Shown piece after piece: positions 23,535 to 32,379 of a DNA stretch of 32,489 nucleotides (position 1 is the stretch's first letter; each line of letters opens with the position of its first letter). A program made the position numbers and the translations under genes. Source of the stretch: Parabacteroides faecalis. Its GTDB lineage: Bacteria; Bacteroidota; Bacteroidia; Bacteroidales; Tannerellaceae. The DNA lies in contig NZ_JAKZMM010000047.1 in assembly GCF_022809355.1 (NCBI RefSeq), forward strand, positions 1 to 32,489, read 5' to 3'. The notes under the pieces were generated by a model that saw only the letters and a list, made by a program, of their open reading frames with translations, made no database searches and was not told the DNA's origin.

Positions 23535-24245
23535 TTAATTATGCACATACGTACCGATGTCTTCGCCATCCATCACTTTCTTCAGGTTTCCGTTCTTGTC
23601 CATGTTAAAGACAATAATAGGTAAATTATTTTCTTTGCACATGGTCGTTGCCGTCAAGTCCATCACTTTCAGACCACGTGTATAGATTTCGTCATAGGTA
23701 ATATCAGAGAACTTCACAGCCGTCGGATCTTTCTCGGGATCTGCCGTATAAATACCATCTACACGTGTTCCCTTCAACATCACATCTGCTTCAATCTCTA
23801 TACCGCGCAGCGAAGAACCTGTATCAGTCGTAAAGAATGGATTACCGGTTCCACCCGACATGATGACTACATAACCTTGTTCCAACAGTTCGATAGCCCG
23901 CCACTTGTTGTAGAATTCACCGATCGGTTCCATACGAATAGCTGTCAGCACCTTGGCCTTCACACCTAAAGCCGTCAACGCTGAGCTCAAGGCCAAACTA
24001 TTGATAACCGTAGCCAGCATTCCCATCTGATCACCTTTCACCCGGTCGAATCCTTTGGATGCGCCACTTAAGCCACGGAAAATATTACCTCCACCGATAA
24101 CGATACCAATCTGAACGCCCATTTCAGCTATTTCCTTGATCTGTTCAGCATATTCGTTTAAGCGTACTTCATCAATACCATATTGTTTGCTACCCATGAG
24201 CGATTCACCGCTCAACTTCAAAAGAATCCGTTTATACTTAGCCAT
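23535..24245 (-). CDS. pyrH: UMP kinase
   Basis: This 236-residue amino-acid-kinase-fold enzyme converts UMP to UDP in pyrimidine nucleotide synthesis. Motifs are LLKLSGESL near the N-terminus, IGGGNIFRG, GDQMGMLATVINSLALS, GGTGNPFFTTDTGS and GTRVDGIYTADPEKDP. The frame is open to 24329, but the standard start MAKYKRILLKLSG is at 24245 and a -7 promoter element lies upstream of it at 24281-24274, inside the extended frame. Length and motifs are complete. Confidence 0.97.
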   Translation of the reverse strand: MAKYKRILLKLSGESLMGSKQYGIDEVRLNEYAEQIKEIAEMGVQIGIVIGGGNIFRGLSGASKGFDRVKGDQMGMLATVINSLALSSALTALGVKAKVLTAIRMEPIGEFYNKWRAIELLEQGYVVIMSGGTGNPFFTTDTGSSLRGIEIEADVMLKGTRVDGIYTADPEKDPTAVKFSDITYDEIYTRGLKVMDLTATTMCKENNLPIIVFNMDKNGNLKKVMDGEDIGTYVHN

Positions 24246-24273
24246 AAACACATTTGATTTTATTGGTTTCCGA

Positions 24274-24281
24274 CAAATGTA
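24274..24281 (-). promoter_or_regulatory. -7 promoter element of pyrH
   Basis: TACATTTG on the minus strand fits TAnnTTTG and lies 28 bases before the ATG. No clear -33 TTTG is visible. It confirms the short pyrH start. Confidence 0.45.
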
Positions 24282-24410
24282 CGAATATTTATTCAGTTCT
24301 GACGACTTTTCCATAGGATTCACCCACAAATGAGTTCAATACTTCCTGAACAAAGCTTTTCCTAACTCAATCAACAAGAAGCAGAAAACGCTATTCCACG
24401 TGACACATAA

Positions 24411-24516
24411 GCGCAACACTGCGTCGGGAGTCAACGTAAGGTTGCGTCGGGTCTTAACACAACATTGCGTCGAGTGTCAGCGCAACGCTACGCTAATACC
24501 CGACGCAATACTACGT
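24411..24516. repeat. 23-bp GC-rich intergenic repeat array with an inverted copy
   Basis: Three units of exactly 23 bases lie at 24411-24433, 24434-24456 and 24457-24479, each with TGCGTCGGG or TGCGTCGAG at the same offset after a CAACA-like lead. A decayed fourth unit follows (24480-24502), then an inverted copy of the core, CCCGACGCAAT, within 24499-24516. The inverted copy can pair with any of the direct copies, giving alternative stems such as TTGCGTCGAG with CCCGACGCAA. The array lies 11 bases after the GH78 stop codon and 130 bases before the pyrH promoter element. It stands out as GC-rich and rich in CGTCGGG. It could act as a termination or RNA-stability element, or be a small extragenic repeat family. 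Confidence 0.7.
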
Positions 24517-24527
24517 TTCTCCCTCAA

Positions 24528-25622
24528 CTATCGGGAACATTCTATCTGATAACTACCCGACTCTAATTCCAAAACTTCTTTGCCTTGCGATGGCTGACCA
24601 TTTACACAAACAGATTCAGCCGGGAATGGCAGAGCAACGGATGCCGAAGCACCAACCGGTATTTGCACATCCAATACGAAAGAAGCCTCTTTCTTTTCCC
24701 ATCTGACCTTCAACAAACCATAAGGTGTATCTTTGGATGCCTGAACCCACGAAATATCATTTACCACCTGAGGTTTAATCCAGATATGCTTGTAGCCCGG
24801 CTTACTTTCATCCGGCATGATTCCAGCTAATGCCTGATAGAACCAGGCACCAATTCCATTATAACAATTATGAATATGGCTACGTTCTCCATTCCAATGC
24901 TCCCAAGTAGTAGTTGCCCCGTTATCCAACATATACAAATAACCCGGATAATCTCGTTTCTTCAGCATCTGATACATCCATTCGGCCAGACCATTCTTAA
25001 CGGCCCATTCGGTTAATACCGGAATGCCAACCAAACCTGTTGCCAGATGTCCCTGGAAACGGTTAGCCGTCACTTCATACAAAGTCTTCAGGACTGTCTC
25101 CTTCAGGTTGTCCGGTGTGACTCCAGCCAACATCGGATACACTAAATCAATTTGTGTCCCGCTGGCATAAGTATTTCCTTTCGCATCATAGAAAGTCTCC
25201 TGTATCCGTTTCGTCAGCGCATCATACTTTGCTTTATAACCACGACTATCATCCGCTTTATTCAGCAAAGAAGCAATTTTACTCATGGTCTGGTAACAAA
25301 CCGCAATATAACAGTTATCTACTAAATCAACAGACAACGGATTTGTCTGATCAATACCAACCGGCGTTGCCCAATCACCCAAATACCAGTTTCTATAAGA
25401 AGTATCCGGCCACTTCTTCAACAAACCATCTACAGTATAATGAGCCACATATTCCAACCATTGCTGCATATACGGATAATAACGGTCCAATAATCTCCGG
25501 TCTCCATAGTTCAGATAGGTCTGCCAGGAAGCCGTAATAATAAAACCCACCAGAACGGACCACCACCCGCTGCATACGGATTCGGAGCTGTATGAGGCAG
25601 ACTTCCGTCTTCCCGCATACAA
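24528..25622 (-). CDS. GH78 alpha-L-rhamnosidase, C-terminal part (frameshifted)
   Basis: This is the second half of the GH78 gene that begins at 27187. Only from about residue 26 of this frame (GFIITASWQTYLNYG, base 25548 downward) does it read as rhamnosidase; the first 25 codons are out-of-frame sequence. It carries the rest of the (alpha/alpha)6 catalytic barrel, including the conserved E of TTTWEHWNGERSH that corresponds to the proposed general base region, and the C-terminal beta-sandwich. Joined with the N-terminal part by one extra base, the protein would be about 886 residues, normal for GH78. Without correction this half is probably not translated, or only by reinitiation. Confidence 0.8.
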   Translation of the reverse strand: MYAGRRKSASYSSESVCSGWWSVLVGFIITASWQTYLNYGDRRLLDRYYPYMQQWLEYVAHYTVDGLLKKWPDTSYRNWYLGDWATPVGIDQTNPLSVDLVDNCYIAVCYQTMSKIASLLNKADDSRGYKAKYDALTKRIQETFYDAKGNTYASGTQIDLVYPMLAGVTPDNLKETVLKTLYEVTANRFQGHLATGLVGIPVLTEWAVKNGLAEWMYQMLKKRDYPGYLYMLDNGATTTWEHWNGERSHIHNCYNGIGAWFYQALAGIMPDESKPGYKHIWIKPQVVNDISWVQASKDTPYGLLKVRWEKKEASFVLDVQIPVGASASVALPFPAESVCVNGQPSQGKEVLELESGSYQIECSR

Positions 25623-27187
25623 TCAGCCCATGACTGCATCCAGTTCATATACAAAGGACTGAGGTTAAACATGGTCTGCACCGTAGGAGTTGAAGCATTA
25701 CCGTCTCCACCATAACCCAATCGTTCAATTTGCGGACAATCTACCATATATCCACCCAATGTCAGACAGCGCAAGGTATAGTGAATCATATCATGAATGG
25801 CATTCAAATCCTTATCCGAACAAGCGAAGAATGATTCCCCACTATAATTGGTATGTACTAATGAAGCCGTAATTGCCGACAAAGCCGGAGCTTCTTTCAG
25901 ATTCGTCAGTTTCAGATAACGATAGGCATGATAATTGAATTTATTGGAAAAGACTTCAGCCGAATCAGCACCGGAAGCTATATAATAATCTTCGTACAAA
26001 TGATCCCGGAATTCCCCTTTATCATCCAGGAAGTCACAATAACTGATCCGTATTTTCTGTCCTTTCTCTAATGGAGGAAACTGTATTTTCGTCCAGCCTG
26101 TCAGATTTGTCCCCAAATCATAAATCCAGGCTGAATCACCGGATGCTTTACAGGTGAGCGGATGTAAATGTTCTCGTATGCCATTCAGTTCAGCCATCTG
26201 AGGAGAAACCTTATGTAAAGGAATATCGGCCAAGACTGCTGCATTCCAATCAACGGAATTCAGTATCTTCCTATCCAAAGCAGGCAATACTCGATCAGCC
26301 GAGATTTCTTCTCCTCCAAACTGCCAAGGCCGCCACGTACCCGTAGAAGCATAACCACTTTCACGCGTTTTCCAAGTAGAATCTGTAATCAAGCTCGTTC
26401 TCCACTCACCATTTTCAAACTCTTCCAACTGAGCTCGAACAAACGGACCACCATTCACTACGCCCGGAAGTCCATCCTGATACCAACCTTTCCCTAACCA
26501 AAGAACGAAATCATTCTCTCCTTTCTCCAATAAACCAGTTACATCATACGTAACACTCAAAGACCGCTTATCAAATTGAGATACAGCCGGAGTCAAAACA
26601 GCGTCACCAACCTTCTTCCCATTCAGATAAACTTCGTGATACCCTAAAGAATTAACATGCAAGAAAGCCTTTGTTCCTTTTTGATTCCACTGAAAATGTT
26701 TCCAAAGTAAAGGCGACTGCGGTTTCCCTGAAAGCGTATCACTTCCAATATAAGAAGCTTTCCAGTCAGACGGATGTAATAATCCAATACCAAAACAAGC
26801 CGTCTCACTCCAGTCGGAAGCCTTATCATTGCCATCCCAAACACGAACCTTCCAGTAAACAAACTCCTTTGAAGCTAATTCATTTCCCTGATACAAAACC
26901 CAGGCAGATTCCGGGCTTTCAACTTTACCGGAATTCCACAAATCAGCCTTCTCTTCTGTCAATAAATCTTCATCAGTTGCTACCAGAATCTGATAAGCCG
27001 ACTGACAAAGGCCATTATCTTTCGCTTCAAGCTGCCAGCTCAAATACGGTTTCGTATGATCAATCGCCAAAGGATTAATCAACTTCTCACACTGTAACTC
27101 CTTCACAATTAAAGTCGGATGGGAAGAACAGGCACCCAACACGGTTAAAAGGAATATACTTACCCAATAAATAATCGAAGTCTTCAT
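25511..27187 (-). CDS. GH78 alpha-L-rhamnosidase, N-terminal part (frameshifted)
   Basis: This lipoprotein has the lipobox VLGAC and C20. It would remove terminal alpha-L-rhamnose from glycans. Domain order is a fibronectin-like N-terminal domain (25-135), rhamnosidase N and beta-sandwich domains (about 140-445), then the start of the catalytic barrel. The acidic cluster of GH78 is present: D483, E488 and D495 (VDCPQIERLGYGGD). The family reading ends at GGGPFWW (541-547), after which the frame leaves the family consensus and stops eleven codons later. The next in-family residues, GFIITASW, are in another frame, one missing G away at 25546-25548. It lies 35 bases after the GH106-like gene in one operon. 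Confidence 0.85.
   Translation of the reverse strand: MKTSIIYWVSIFLLTVLGACSSHPTLIVKELQCEKLINPLAIDHTKPYLSWQLEAKDNGLCQSAYQILVATDEDLLTEEKADLWNSGKVESPESAWVLYQGNELASKEFVYWKVRVWDGNDKASDWSETACFGIGLLHPSDWKASYIGSDTLSGKPQSPLLWKHFQWNQKGTKAFLHVNSLGYHEVYLNGKKVGDAVLTPAVSQFDKRSLSVTYDVTGLLEKGENDFVLWLGKGWYQDGLPGVVNGGPFVRAQLEEFENGEWRTSLITDSTWKTRESGYASTGTWRPWQFGGEEISADRVLPALDRKILNSVDWNAAVLADIPLHKVSPQMAELNGIREHLHPLTCKASGDSAWIYDLGTNLTGWTKIQFPPLEKGQKIRISYCDFLDDKGEFRDHLYEDYYIASGADSAEVFSNKFNYHAYRYLKLTNLKEAPALSAITASLVHTNYSGESFFACSDKDLNAIHDMIHYTLRCLTLGGYMVDCPQIERLGYGGDGNASTPTVQTMFNLSPLYMNWMQSWADCMREDGSLPHTAPNPYAAGGGPFWWVLLLRLPGRPI
25546..25548 (-). other. Frameshift point in a G run of the GH78 gene
   Basis: The coding strand reads TTCTGGTGGGTTTTATT. 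Insertion of one G, making TGGTGGGGTTTT, restores PFWWGFIITASW, the pattern expected for the family. The lesion is therefore a single missing G in a short homopolymer. A sequencing or assembly error and a genuine mutation look identical here. Confidence 0.8.
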
Positions 27188-27222
27188 TATTAGATATTAA
27201 ATTTATAAGTCCAAGACGTTCA

Positions 27223-30030
27223 TTACTCAACCACATCAAAATCTTCCATCAAACCATAGTCACACATTTGATATTCATTTCCAGGTATCTGCTGTTTGAT
27301 ATTTTTCCAATGCCAAGGAGAAGCAAGTCCTGGTACAGGATTATTGTAATGCGGACCTAATAAATTCTTATGACTACCGATGACTCGTACTTCAACAATA
27401 TTCTTTCCTTGCTTTAATAAGGAAGTAATATCCAGCCTATAAGGATCAAAAGCAATAATTCCGGCCTTGACTTCATTTACATACACCTCTGCCACTGTTC
27501 CCTTCCAAGCATTTAACTGTACTGTATAAGATCTGTTTATATCATCTATACTATACTCTTTTGTATAAGATACTTCCCACGAATAGAAAGGTTGCTTCTG
27601 CTCTTTCCAACTTCCCAATGTCAGTTTCTCAACAGGCGTTGTTATACTCCATCCCTTCTTTTCCGGTACAACAGAAAAATCGCCTATCACATATAAAGGT
27701 TCTATCTCGGCATAAATACTCATTGGACTCACACTCATCTCAATCGTATTGATACCTTGTTTTACTTTATCACCAATAGAATAAACTCCAAATGAACGAT
27801 CCAACCACCATGCTCCTGGAGTAGCAGATAATGTTTCTCCATTTATTTTTACCTTAAATATTTCCGGACGTTCGGCAACTAATTTCATCGTTGAATAATC
27901 AAATTTATCTTTTACTGTAAAATGATAGGAAGTTGTAAATCCCCCTGTAGTAAAAGTATCCCGATCCAATATATTCCGCTTGTATTGAACAGATGTGTTC
28001 CATGGATTCCCATTGACAAAACCATATTCCCGAAAAGTAGCATCGGCTGCTTGAGCAAAGTAAACATTCTTAATTGTCTTTCCTTTAATTGTTACATCGC
28101 AGAAATCTATCGTCAAAGCATTTTCCCGCAATCTCTTTATCTGCAGATCGCCTTCTGGTATCAACCTGGTATTACCCGCTAACACAGGCTCTTTTTCATA
28201 GCCATTCAATGTCTTATGACTACAATAAAGCAATAAACTACCAGCAGGTTCCAATTCAAAATGCACAGACAGATTTTCTTCTTTCTGATCTACCGGGTAT
28301 TCATATATTTTCCCCTGCATAGCATCCAATTTAAGAACAGATTTACCTTTCAATAAAACTGTTCCTCGAGTAACTTCATTCATGGAAGAATTTACCAAGA
28401 ATAATAATTCTCCATCTGCAAATTCACGTCTTTGATGATATAAATCACCTCCCGTAAATGTGAACAGACAATCTTTATTCTCAAAATACTTCTGTATGAT
28501 CTCTTTGGTTAAGGTGGGAACAGAAATTACAGACTGAGCCGACAGTAATTCTGATAATTTAGAATCTTTAGCACCATCCAACCGGTTGGGAGCAGAAAAA
28601 CAGATTAATTTGCCACTTTTTTCCACAAACTTCCGTAACAAATCAAATGTTGGTTTATTCAAAGTTTCCATCATCGGAGGTAAAACTACCACAGAATAAG
28701 AGGCCTGACCAATAACAAATTTTCCATCCTCTACAGTTCCATGATCTTTGATAATATTTTCAGACCCCAAATCATATTCAACCTGATTCTTTTCTAAGTC
28801 TGTTACAAAAGACTGAAAGGCCTGACCAATTTCCATTAACTTCGGACTACTCTTTGTATGTGAATAATAGCTCCATAAAGTGGAATTCGGCTCTATGACT
28901 AAAATTTGATTATTCTGCTTTCCTTTACTTAAAGCTAATGAAAGACGAGCATAATAGTCATTCTGATTAAATAGCATATCAATTGCCGGAACCTGATGCC
29001 AGGCATACATAGCCATATTATCCGGTCCATCATTCATATACGGCCACCCATGTTCCCAATAATGACCAGTCCATTTCAGATTATTCTGTTCACAATACTG
29101 ATGAAACGGTTTTGACCAACGATCGATAAACAGTTGCAGCAATGTTTCCATATAATTATGACGGACTTCTTTCCAGTTTCCGACTTCCTCTTCTAACAAA
29201 GGCAATAAAGGTTTTAAATCATATCCCCACTTTTGCTTAAATACAGAAAACAGATCCGGAGTCCATCGCAAACCACCCGATGTCTGGATATTTGGTTCAT
29301 CCGAAAAGATACCGGGAAGTGTTTTACCAAAGTCCTCTTTAGCAATCTTTTCATATCCTTTCATGGTTACTTCCAAGAACTTTTCAGTTACACCTTTCAC
29401 CATCACATCCACATACGAATAACCTCCATACCAGTCAGAACGACCATAATAAGTTTTCTTATATAAATAATATTCACCCTCGGTATTTCTATAAGAAGAA
29501 ATTTTATTGGTGATATCTATCCAGTTCTCTCCCTCTTTTTTCAGACAAATAAAATAATCCGCTGTATTCTCAGGCAAAACATTTACTTTTTCTAAAGCTA
29601 AGCCTTGTCCCTGATTATAAGATTCCGGCATTTCTTCCGGGACATGTCCTCCGGCAAAACCGCTCGGATATGAATTTTCATCATAGATCCATACTTTAAT
29701 ATCCTTTTCCTTAGCATAATCAATGGCATGTTTATACAACGAATACCATTCATCAGACATATATTCCGTAATCAAACCGGGACGAGGATGTACAAAAAGG
29801 CCACCAAAACCGGCATCCTTCAATTCCTGAATAGTCCTTTCGACTTCAGCATTTGTCACTTTACTATTCCACACAGCCAATGGAGCTGTCCGATAATCGG
29901 ACGAAGGATTCGTAAAACCAGCTTCCAGATCTTTAAATGAATCTTTTGATTTGGAAGGATTTCCCTGACAATTAGTCAAGAAAAACAAAGTTGAAAAGCT
30001 CGCAATTATAATAGATAACAACTTTCTCAT
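27223..30030 (-). CDS. GH106-like glycoside hydrolase lipoprotein, putative rhamnosidase
   Basis: This exported lipoprotein of 935 residues has lipobox LTNC with C21. The N-terminal catalytic barrel carries blocks typical of the large Bacteroidetes family that includes GH106 alpha-L-rhamnosidases: DYRTAPLAVWN (45-55), FVHPRPGLITEY (79-90), IYDENSYPSGFAGG (115-128) and GIFSDEPN (240-247). The middle region contains a beta-rich and glutamine-amidotransferase-like segment, and the end (about 840-910) is a jelly-roll sugar-binding domain. It is shorter than the well-known GH106 enzymes of about 1100 residues, so the exact activity is open. It is flanked at 27 and 35 bases by two GH78 genes, which supports action on rhamnose-containing glycans. 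Confidence 0.78.
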   Translation of the reverse strand: MRKLLSIIIASFSTLFFLTNCQGNPSKSKDSFKDLEAGFTNPSSDYRTAPLAVWNSKVTNAEVERTIQELKDAGFGGLFVHPRPGLITEYMSDEWYSLYKHAIDYAKEKDIKVWIYDENSYPSGFAGGHVPEEMPESYNQGQGLALEKVNVLPENTADYFICLKKEGENWIDITNKISSYRNTEGEYYLYKKTYYGRSDWYGGYSYVDVMVKGVTEKFLEVTMKGYEKIAKEDFGKTLPGIFSDEPNIQTSGGLRWTPDLFSVFKQKWGYDLKPLLPLLEEEVGNWKEVRHNYMETLLQLFIDRWSKPFHQYCEQNNLKWTGHYWEHGWPYMNDGPDNMAMYAWHQVPAIDMLFNQNDYYARLSLALSKGKQNNQILVIEPNSTLWSYYSHTKSSPKLMEIGQAFQSFVTDLEKNQVEYDLGSENIIKDHGTVEDGKFVIGQASYSVVVLPPMMETLNKPTFDLLRKFVEKSGKLICFSAPNRLDGAKDSKLSELLSAQSVISVPTLTKEIIQKYFENKDCLFTFTGGDLYHQRREFADGELLFLVNSSMNEVTRGTVLLKGKSVLKLDAMQGKIYEYPVDQKEENLSVHFELEPAGSLLLYCSHKTLNGYEKEPVLAGNTRLIPEGDLQIKRLRENALTIDFCDVTIKGKTIKNVYFAQAADATFREYGFVNGNPWNTSVQYKRNILDRDTFTTGGFTTSYHFTVKDKFDYSTMKLVAERPEIFKVKINGETLSATPGAWWLDRSFGVYSIGDKVKQGINTIEMSVSPMSIYAEIEPLYVIGDFSVVPEKKGWSITTPVEKLTLGSWKEQKQPFYSWEVSYTKEYSIDDINRSYTVQLNAWKGTVAEVYVNEVKAGIIAFDPYRLDITSLLKQGKNIVEVRVIGSHKNLLGPHYNNPVPGLASPWHWKNIKQQIPGNEYQMCDYGLMEDFDVVE

Positions 30031-30057
30031 ATAACTTATTCCTTACATAATCCCAAC

Positions 30058-32379
30058 TCACTTCCTCACTTCAAATCCATAAATTCCAGAACCTACGGTG
30101 ACAACTGTATAACCTTTTTCCTGACGAATAGTAACTGAGGCAAGATCTTTTACAGCTATCCCACTTTCAGTGATTTGATCAACCTGTGTTGTTGGTAAAT
30201 AGACAGATGCAGAACTATTGGCAGGGACTTCTACCCGAATAGTGAATTTTTCATCTGTTTCTTTCCAATCTGAGACAATCGTTCCATAAGGAGATTCATA
30301 GGACGTGCGGGCACTTCGAACATCACCTACCGGAGACGGCTTGATAACAATATGTTTAAATGCAACAGAAGTCTCATCTTGACGGATACCACCTAAACCA
30401 CTGAAAAGCCATTCCATCAAGTGTCCTAACATAAAGTGATTATTGGAAACAAAGCCATAGGCTTGCCAAGATTCGGTTAATGCCGTAGCTCCATGGGCTA
30501 ATTGCCAACCATATCCCGGAGTATCGTATTTACTGTTCATATCATAAATGATATCGGATGCGCCTCCAGCTTCCAAAGCACGCAAAACATAACGATAACC
30601 AACATCGCCTGCTGTCAACGCATTGTTTCTTGAACGTATATCTTTTACCAGATTATCATATACCTGCTGATGATTTTCTGGTGTCGTCAGTCCCATATAT
30701 AAAGCAACAGCATTAGCAGCCTGACTGTTCCGGTCATATTGTTTTGTTTCCGGATTCCAGAATGTTTTGTTGAATGCCGTCTTAATTGCTGCCGCCAGAT
30801 TCTTATACTTCTCAACATCGGCTTTCTTTCCTAACAGATCTGCCATTTTTTGCATCAAACAAACATCATAATAATAGATGGCCGTAGCAGTAACTCCATT
30901 GGATGTCAACTGAGAAACGCTCGGGGCATTAGGGCCAATGTCAAACCAATCGCCCAAACCATAGGCAACAATATGATCTTTTGCCTGCGAAGACAAGTAT
31001 TCTATATAGCGTTGCATATCCGGATAATATTCCGCAATCAACCGGCTATCACCATACCACTGGTAAATATACCACGGACTGATGATAAACGAACTGCCCC
31101 ATTCCGGTGTATCCTTAAAACCACCTTCAAACTCCACTAACTCCGGAGCAATCGTCGGGACCATACCATTCTTAGCCTGTGTAGAACGCATGTCATTCAT
31201 CATCTTCTCATACATCCGAGCCAGATTATACCGATATTGTACCGAATATTGCATCAAATGGGCTTGTTCCAACCAACCTAACTTTTCTCGATGCGGACAG
31301 TCTGTCAATACACTGGCCATATTGCTTCGAATAGCCCAGTCTATTAACTCATACGTCTGATTAAATAAGGGTTTAGAACAATGGAATGTTCCAACTTCCG
31401 GAGCCGAGTTACAGGTATGTAATCCTTTTAAATCCAAAATAACCGGTAAAGATTCCGGATTATCCTGTCCGGCAGGAACTGCTCCTTCAATTTCCACATA
31501 GCGGAAACCATAATACGTAAACTGGGGTTGCCAACAAACCTTTTCATTTCCTTTCGTGGTATAAGCAAACCAGAAAGGAGCTCCTGATGCACTCTGATTA
31601 ACGGTACTGTCCGGATTTAACAGTTCGGCCGGATAAAACTTCACTTGCTGTTTTCCTTTAGATTGCATAGACAGATGAATCACACCCGAAAAGTTTTGTC
31701 CCAGGTCATATACCCATTTCCCTTTCTGATTCTTGAAAAGACGAACGGTAGGAATACTGTCTCTTACGGTCAATGGAGCAGAAGCTTGCGCCAAAAGCTG
31801 GGTATTCCAGCCCGTATTCAATGCATCTTTCCAGTTCTTATCATTAAATCCGGGTTTTGTCCATCCGGGTTGTTCCCGATTGGCATCATAATCTTCTCCC
31901 CCATAAATACTACTATATGTAATCGGGCTCTCGGTTACTTTCCAAGATTTGTCCGTCACAATGGCTTCTATACTTCCATCCATATATTCCAGACGGATAT
32001 TCATCAGCAAACGAGGAGCCCCATATGATGTAATCAGCTTAAAATAACGTTCACGCGGCACATTGAAGAAACCGTTTCCCAACATCACACCTACGGCATT
32101 CTTTCCTGTATGAAGTTGCTGGGTAATATCAAAAGGAACATACAAAGCACACCGGTCATATTTTGTCCAACCCGGATCCAAGAAGTGGTTTCCTACTTTC
32201 TCTCCATTCAGGAACATATCAAAATGCCCTAAACCTGAGACATAGGCTATGGCCCGTTTCAAGGGTTTCTTTACATCAAATTCTTTACGGAACTGAGGCA
32301 AAGCATACATACCTATCTTTTGATCAGGCCGGAACTTACGATCCACTTCGCCCAGTCCATGTACACCCGTTGTAATAAT
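30058..32379 (-). CDS. GH78 alpha-L-rhamnosidase, N-terminus missing
   Basis: At least 773 residues of a GH78 enzyme remain. The rhamnosidase N domain (FDMFLNGEKVGNHFLDPGW, GVMLGNGFFNVPRERYFK) is followed by the concanavalin-like domain, the (alpha/alpha)6 barrel with TDCPHREKLGWLEQAH and ALTESWQAYGFVSNNHFMLG, and the C-terminal sandwich. Signal peptide and the first domain are absent. Family sequence stops exactly at the terminal repeat (32380), and the open frame continues into it only to a GTG at 32409, behind an in-frame stop. I judge about 100-200 residues to be cut off. If the repeat is an IS end, the gene is disrupted; if it is an assembly edge, the rest lies on another contig. It is the first visible gene of the three-glycosidase operon. 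Confidence 0.88.
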   Translation of the reverse strand: MITTGVHGLGEVDRKFRPDQKIGMYALPQFRKEFDVKKPLKRAIAYVSGLGHFDMFLNGEKVGNHFLDPGWTKYDRCALYVPFDITQQLHTGKNAVGVMLGNGFFNVPRERYFKLITSYGAPRLLMNIRLEYMDGSIEAIVTDKSWKVTESPITYSSIYGGEDYDANREQPGWTKPGFNDKNWKDALNTGWNTQLLAQASAPLTVRDSIPTVRLFKNQKGKWVYDLGQNFSGVIHLSMQSKGKQQVKFYPAELLNPDSTVNQSASGAPFWFAYTTKGNEKVCWQPQFTYYGFRYVEIEGAVPAGQDNPESLPVILDLKGLHTCNSAPEVGTFHCSKPLFNQTYELIDWAIRSNMASVLTDCPHREKLGWLEQAHLMQYSVQYRYNLARMYEKMMNDMRSTQAKNGMVPTIAPELVEFEGGFKDTPEWGSSFIISPWYIYQWYGDSRLIAEYYPDMQRYIEYLSSQAKDHIVAYGLGDWFDIGPNAPSVSQLTSNGVTATAIYYYDVCLMQKMADLLGKKADVEKYKNLAAAIKTAFNKTFWNPETKQYDRNSQAANAVALYMGLTTPENHQQVYDNLVKDIRSRNNALTAGDVGYRYVLRALEAGGASDIIYDMNSKYDTPGYGWQLAHGATALTESWQAYGFVSNNHFMLGHLMEWLFSGLGGIRQDETSVAFKHIVIKPSPVGDVRSARTSYESPYGTIVSDWKETDEKFTIRVEVPANSSASVYLPTTQVDQITESGIAVKDLASVTIRQEKGYTVVTVGSGIYGFEVRK

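Noticed and set aside
23535-24329. Longer pyrH start at 24329
   Set aside because: The extension overlaps the -7 promoter element at 24274-24281, and the family starts at MAKYKRILLKLSG (24245).
24411-24516. CRISPR or iteron origin
   Set aside because: There are no spacers, no replication initiator gene and no cas genes. The units are direct tandem copies plus an inverted core in a short intergenic gap.
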